A stretch of DNA of 15,476 nucleotides from JBFHDX01 sp041584475 (GTDB lineage: Bacteria; Pseudomonadota; Alphaproteobacteria; UBA8366; JADFVY01), in the NCBI GenBank assembly GCA_041584475.1, contig JBFHDX010000089.1, positions 1-15,476 on the forward strand, read 5' to 3'. Below, piece by piece: positions 13,971-15,476 of this stretch. Position 1 is the stretch's first letter, and every line of letters starts with the position of its first letter. A program made the translations under genes and the position numbers. Under the pieces are notes generated by a model. The model was not told the DNA's origin. It saw only the letters and a list, made by a program, of their open reading frames with translations, and did not search any database.

Positions 13971-14026
13971 TTGCCCCTTGCACGCGATTGCCACGGCGCC
14001 GACACTGGAACGCGTTGCCGGGGCAA
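13971..14026 (+). repeat. Long interrupted stem-loop between the TlpA-like and dehydrogenase genes
   Basis: TTGCCCC (13971-13977) pairs perfectly with GGGGCAA (14020-14026). Inside, ACGCG (13982-13986) pairs with CGCGT (14011-14015) across a symmetric four-base internal loop. It begins one base after the upstream stop and ends one base before the ribosome site GGGGA (14028-14032). It may terminate or attenuate read-through, or modulate translation of the dehydrogenase. Confidence 0.4.
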
Positions 14027-14042
14027 TGGGGATGCGCGAACG

Positions 14043-14963
14043 ATGAAATACGGTTTTGTCGGGCTGGGCAATCTGGGCAGGCATCTGGCGGCGAGCCTGC
14101 TGCGGGTGGGATTCGGGGTGGTGGCCTGCGACCGCAGGCGGGAAGCGGTGGACGCACTGGTCGAGGCGGGCGCCGTCAGGGCGGCAACGCCGCGGGCAGC
14201 GGCGGAGTCCTCCGACAGTCTGATCACCTGCCTGCCCAACCCGACCGCTTCGCTCGACGTCATGACAGGGAACGACGGGGCCCTGGAAGGAATTGCACCC
14301 GGCGGCACGTGGATCGAGATGAGCACCAGCGACCCGCACGCGATCAGACGGATCGCGGGACTTGCCGCGGGACGAGGCGTCGCCACCCTCGAGGCGCCGG
14401 TGACCGGTGGGGTGCACCGCGCCGCCGCCGGCGAAATCACCGTTCTCGTCGGCGGCGATGCGTCGGCCTACCGGGCGCACCGGCCGGCTTTCGAAGCGAT
14501 GGGCGGCGAAGTGATCCATATGGGCGAACTCGGCAGCGCCTCCACGATCAAGGTGATCACCAACATGCTCGCATTCATTCACCTGGTCGCGGCCGGCGAG
14601 GCGCTGATGCTGGCCAAGCGCGGCGGGCTCGATCTCGGGAAATCGTTCGAGGCGATCCGCGCCAGCTCGGGCAACAGTTTCGTGCACGAAACGGAGAGCC
14701 GGGTGATCCTCAACGGCAGCTACAATATCGGCTTCACGATGGATCTTGCGTGCAAGGATGCCGGCTTCGCGATGGCGCTGGGGCGCGAGTTCGGCGTGCC
14801 GCTGAAGCTTGCCGCAATGGTCGAGCAGCTGTTCGTCGAGGCGCGCCAGCGTTACGGGGGAGACGCGTGGTCGCCGATGGTGGTGAAGCTGCTCGAGGAC
14901 ACGCTCGGCGAGGAATTGCGAGCGCCGGGTTTTCCGGCCGAGCTCACCGCGGCCGACGCATGA
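14043..14963 (+). CDS. 3-hydroxyisobutyrate dehydrogenase family (beta-hydroxyacid dehydrogenase)
   Basis: The 306-residue cytoplasmic enzyme has a Rossmann N-terminus, MKYGFVGLGNLG with GxGxxG at 7-12. Next comes the substrate-side motif LEAPVTGGVHRAAAGEITVLVGGD (117-139). The catalytic Lys170 lies in STIKVITNML, with Asn174. The C-terminal helical domain ends in LACKDAGFAMALGREFGVP with Lys238. These features define the NAD(P)-dependent family covering 3-hydroxyisobutyrate, tartronate semialdehyde and succinic semialdehyde reductases; Asp30 after the second strand slightly favours NAD. The exact substrate cannot be assigned. GGGGA lies ten bases before the ATG. The gene follows the TlpA-like gene by 73 bases and may share its transcript, though a direct functional link is not obvious. 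Confidence 0.9.
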   Translation: MKYGFVGLGNLGRHLAASLLRVGFGVVACDRRREAVDALVEAGAVRAATPRAAAESSDSLITCLPNPTASLDVMTGNDGALEGIAPGGTWIEMSTSDPHAIRRIAGLAAGRGVATLEAPVTGGVHRAAAGEITVLVGGDASAYRAHRPAFEAMGGEVIHMGELGSASTIKVITNMLAFIHLVAAGEALMLAKRGGLDLGKSFEAIRASSGNSFVHETESRVILNGSYNIGFTMDLACKDAGFAMALGREFGVPLKLAAMVEQLFVEARQRYGGDAWSPMVVKLLEDTLGEELRAPGFPAELTAADA

Positions 14964-14970
14964 GCACCTG

Positions 14971-14994
14971 CCCGCCCGAGACTTTTCGGCCGGG
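14971..14994. terminator. Hairpin between convergent genes
   Basis: CCCGCCCGA (14971-14979) pairs with TCGGCCGGG (14986-14994) with one mismatch and a six-base loop. It lies between the dehydrogenase stop and the stop of the oppositely oriented gene. It lacks a clear T run, so it is a plausible but unproven two-way terminator. Confidence 0.45.
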
Positions 14995-15000
14995 TGCCGC

Positions 15001-15476
15001 TCAGTTGCGTGTAATGTGAAGTCGCGACAGGACGTAGCGGTACGCTAGCAGCAACACGAACAGCAGTACGATGAAGGCCGCCTGCAGCAGGAAGATCTGG
15101 CGGACGAGGCGATCCATCTCGCGGTCGACTTGCTCGAAGACCGCCTGCGCCATCGGCGCGCGCTGCTCCCAGCCGGGCGACAGCAGGAACTGGTCGGTCG
15201 AGTTGACCAACTCCTTCATCTCGCGCACGGTGATCGAGGCATCCCCGATCAGCTGCTTGTAGTCGTCGATGTCGAAGGGTTTGGCCGGAGGTGCCTTGCC
15301 ATCGGTCTCGAATCGCGCGGTCATCACGTTTACGGTTGCGACGGTGCTGTTGATCGATTCCGCCAGTACCTGTGCCGCCTCGATGGTCGCCCGCAACTCC
15401 GCGAGCAAGCCGCGCACGCGTTTTTCCTCGGCCAGCAGATCACCGAGAAAGGCCTCACGCTGCTGCGTCAGCTCGA
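15001..15476 (-). CDS. Coiled-coil protein with C-terminal membrane helix (partial, runs off right edge)
   Basis: The minus-strand frame is open from the window edge to TGA at 15001-15003, giving about 158 residues of the C-terminal part; the true start lies outside. The visible sequence begins ELTQQREAFLGDLLAEEKRV and continues as a long amphipathic helix with heptad-like spacing through ELRATIEAAQVLAESINSTV. A polar middle part containing FDIDDYKQLIGDASITVREM follows. It ends with a membrane helix, LLQAAFIVLLFVLLLAYRYV, and a short tail HITRN. I do not recognise the family. It looks like a membrane-tethered coiled-coil protein, with the missing N-terminus possibly holding another membrane helix or a sensor domain. 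A GTG at 15417 is an internal codon, not a likely start. Confidence 0.75.
   Translation of the reverse strand, partial: ELTQQREAFLGDLLAEEKRVRGLLAELRATIEAAQVLAESINSTVATVNVMTARFETDGKAPPAKPFDIDDYKQLIGDASITVREMKELVNSTDQFLLSPGWEQRAPMAQAVFEQVDREMDRLVRQIFLLQAAFIVLLFVLLLAYRYVLSRLHITRN

Overview
The window is GC-rich, densely coding bacterial DNA. Its gene content points to an alphaproteobacterium, probably of the Rhodospirillales type. The main clues are the HpnC/HpnD/HpnE route to squalene, a short-form HisG, and the run hisG-hisD-UPF0262-low-molecular-weight phosphatase followed by maf, an RNase E/G-family gene, yacG and tRNA-Phe. From memory of alphaproteobacterial genomes, most of that order is conserved. 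The taxonomic placement is inference from gene content only.

Layout. (1) Positions 1-556, minus strand: the 5' part of a TPR-repeat protein that runs off the left edge. (2) 661-3645, plus: a squalene operon in which HpnC and HpnD form one 565-residue protein, followed three bases later by hpnE. No squalene-hopene cyclase is present. (3) 3726-6619, plus: hisG and hisD (overlapping), a UPF0262 protein and a CX5R phosphatase-like protein. (4) 6620-7049: 430 bases without a convincing gene, holding several inverted repeats and a possible promoter. (5) 7050-9824, plus: a CAP-domain lipoprotein, maf, a short RNase E/G homologue and yacG. infA, which I would expect between the phosphatase and maf, is absent. 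(6) 9909-9984: tRNA-Phe with its own promoter and encoded CCA.

(7) 10105-12923, minus: a redox operon of a DUF302 protein, a membrane-anchored octaheme cytochrome c of the tetrathionate reductase (OTR) family with eight CXXCH motifs, and a b-type cytochrome. The DUF302 gene has a near-ideal sigma-70-type promoter with an imperfect dyad laid across it. (8) 13088-14963, plus, divergent from the redox operon: an exported TlpA-like thioredoxin with an extra N-terminal domain, and a 3-hydroxyisobutyrate-dehydrogenase-family enzyme. (9) 15001-15476, minus: the C-terminal part of an unrecognised coiled-coil protein with a terminal membrane helix.

How it works together. Region 2 would convert farnesyl diphosphate to squalene for hopanoids. 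Regions 3-6 are core housekeeping (histidine, nucleotide sanitation, RNA processing, gyrase control, tRNA). Regions 7-8 look like an accessory periplasmic electron-transfer module. The cytochrome b would exchange electrons between quinone and the octaheme protein, and the thioredoxin could serve heme-site thiols or sulfur chemistry. The physiological substrate cannot be read from the sequence. The most notable points are the HpnC-HpnD fusion, the DUF302/octaheme/cytochrome b operon with its overlaid operator, and the infA-less housekeeping locus.
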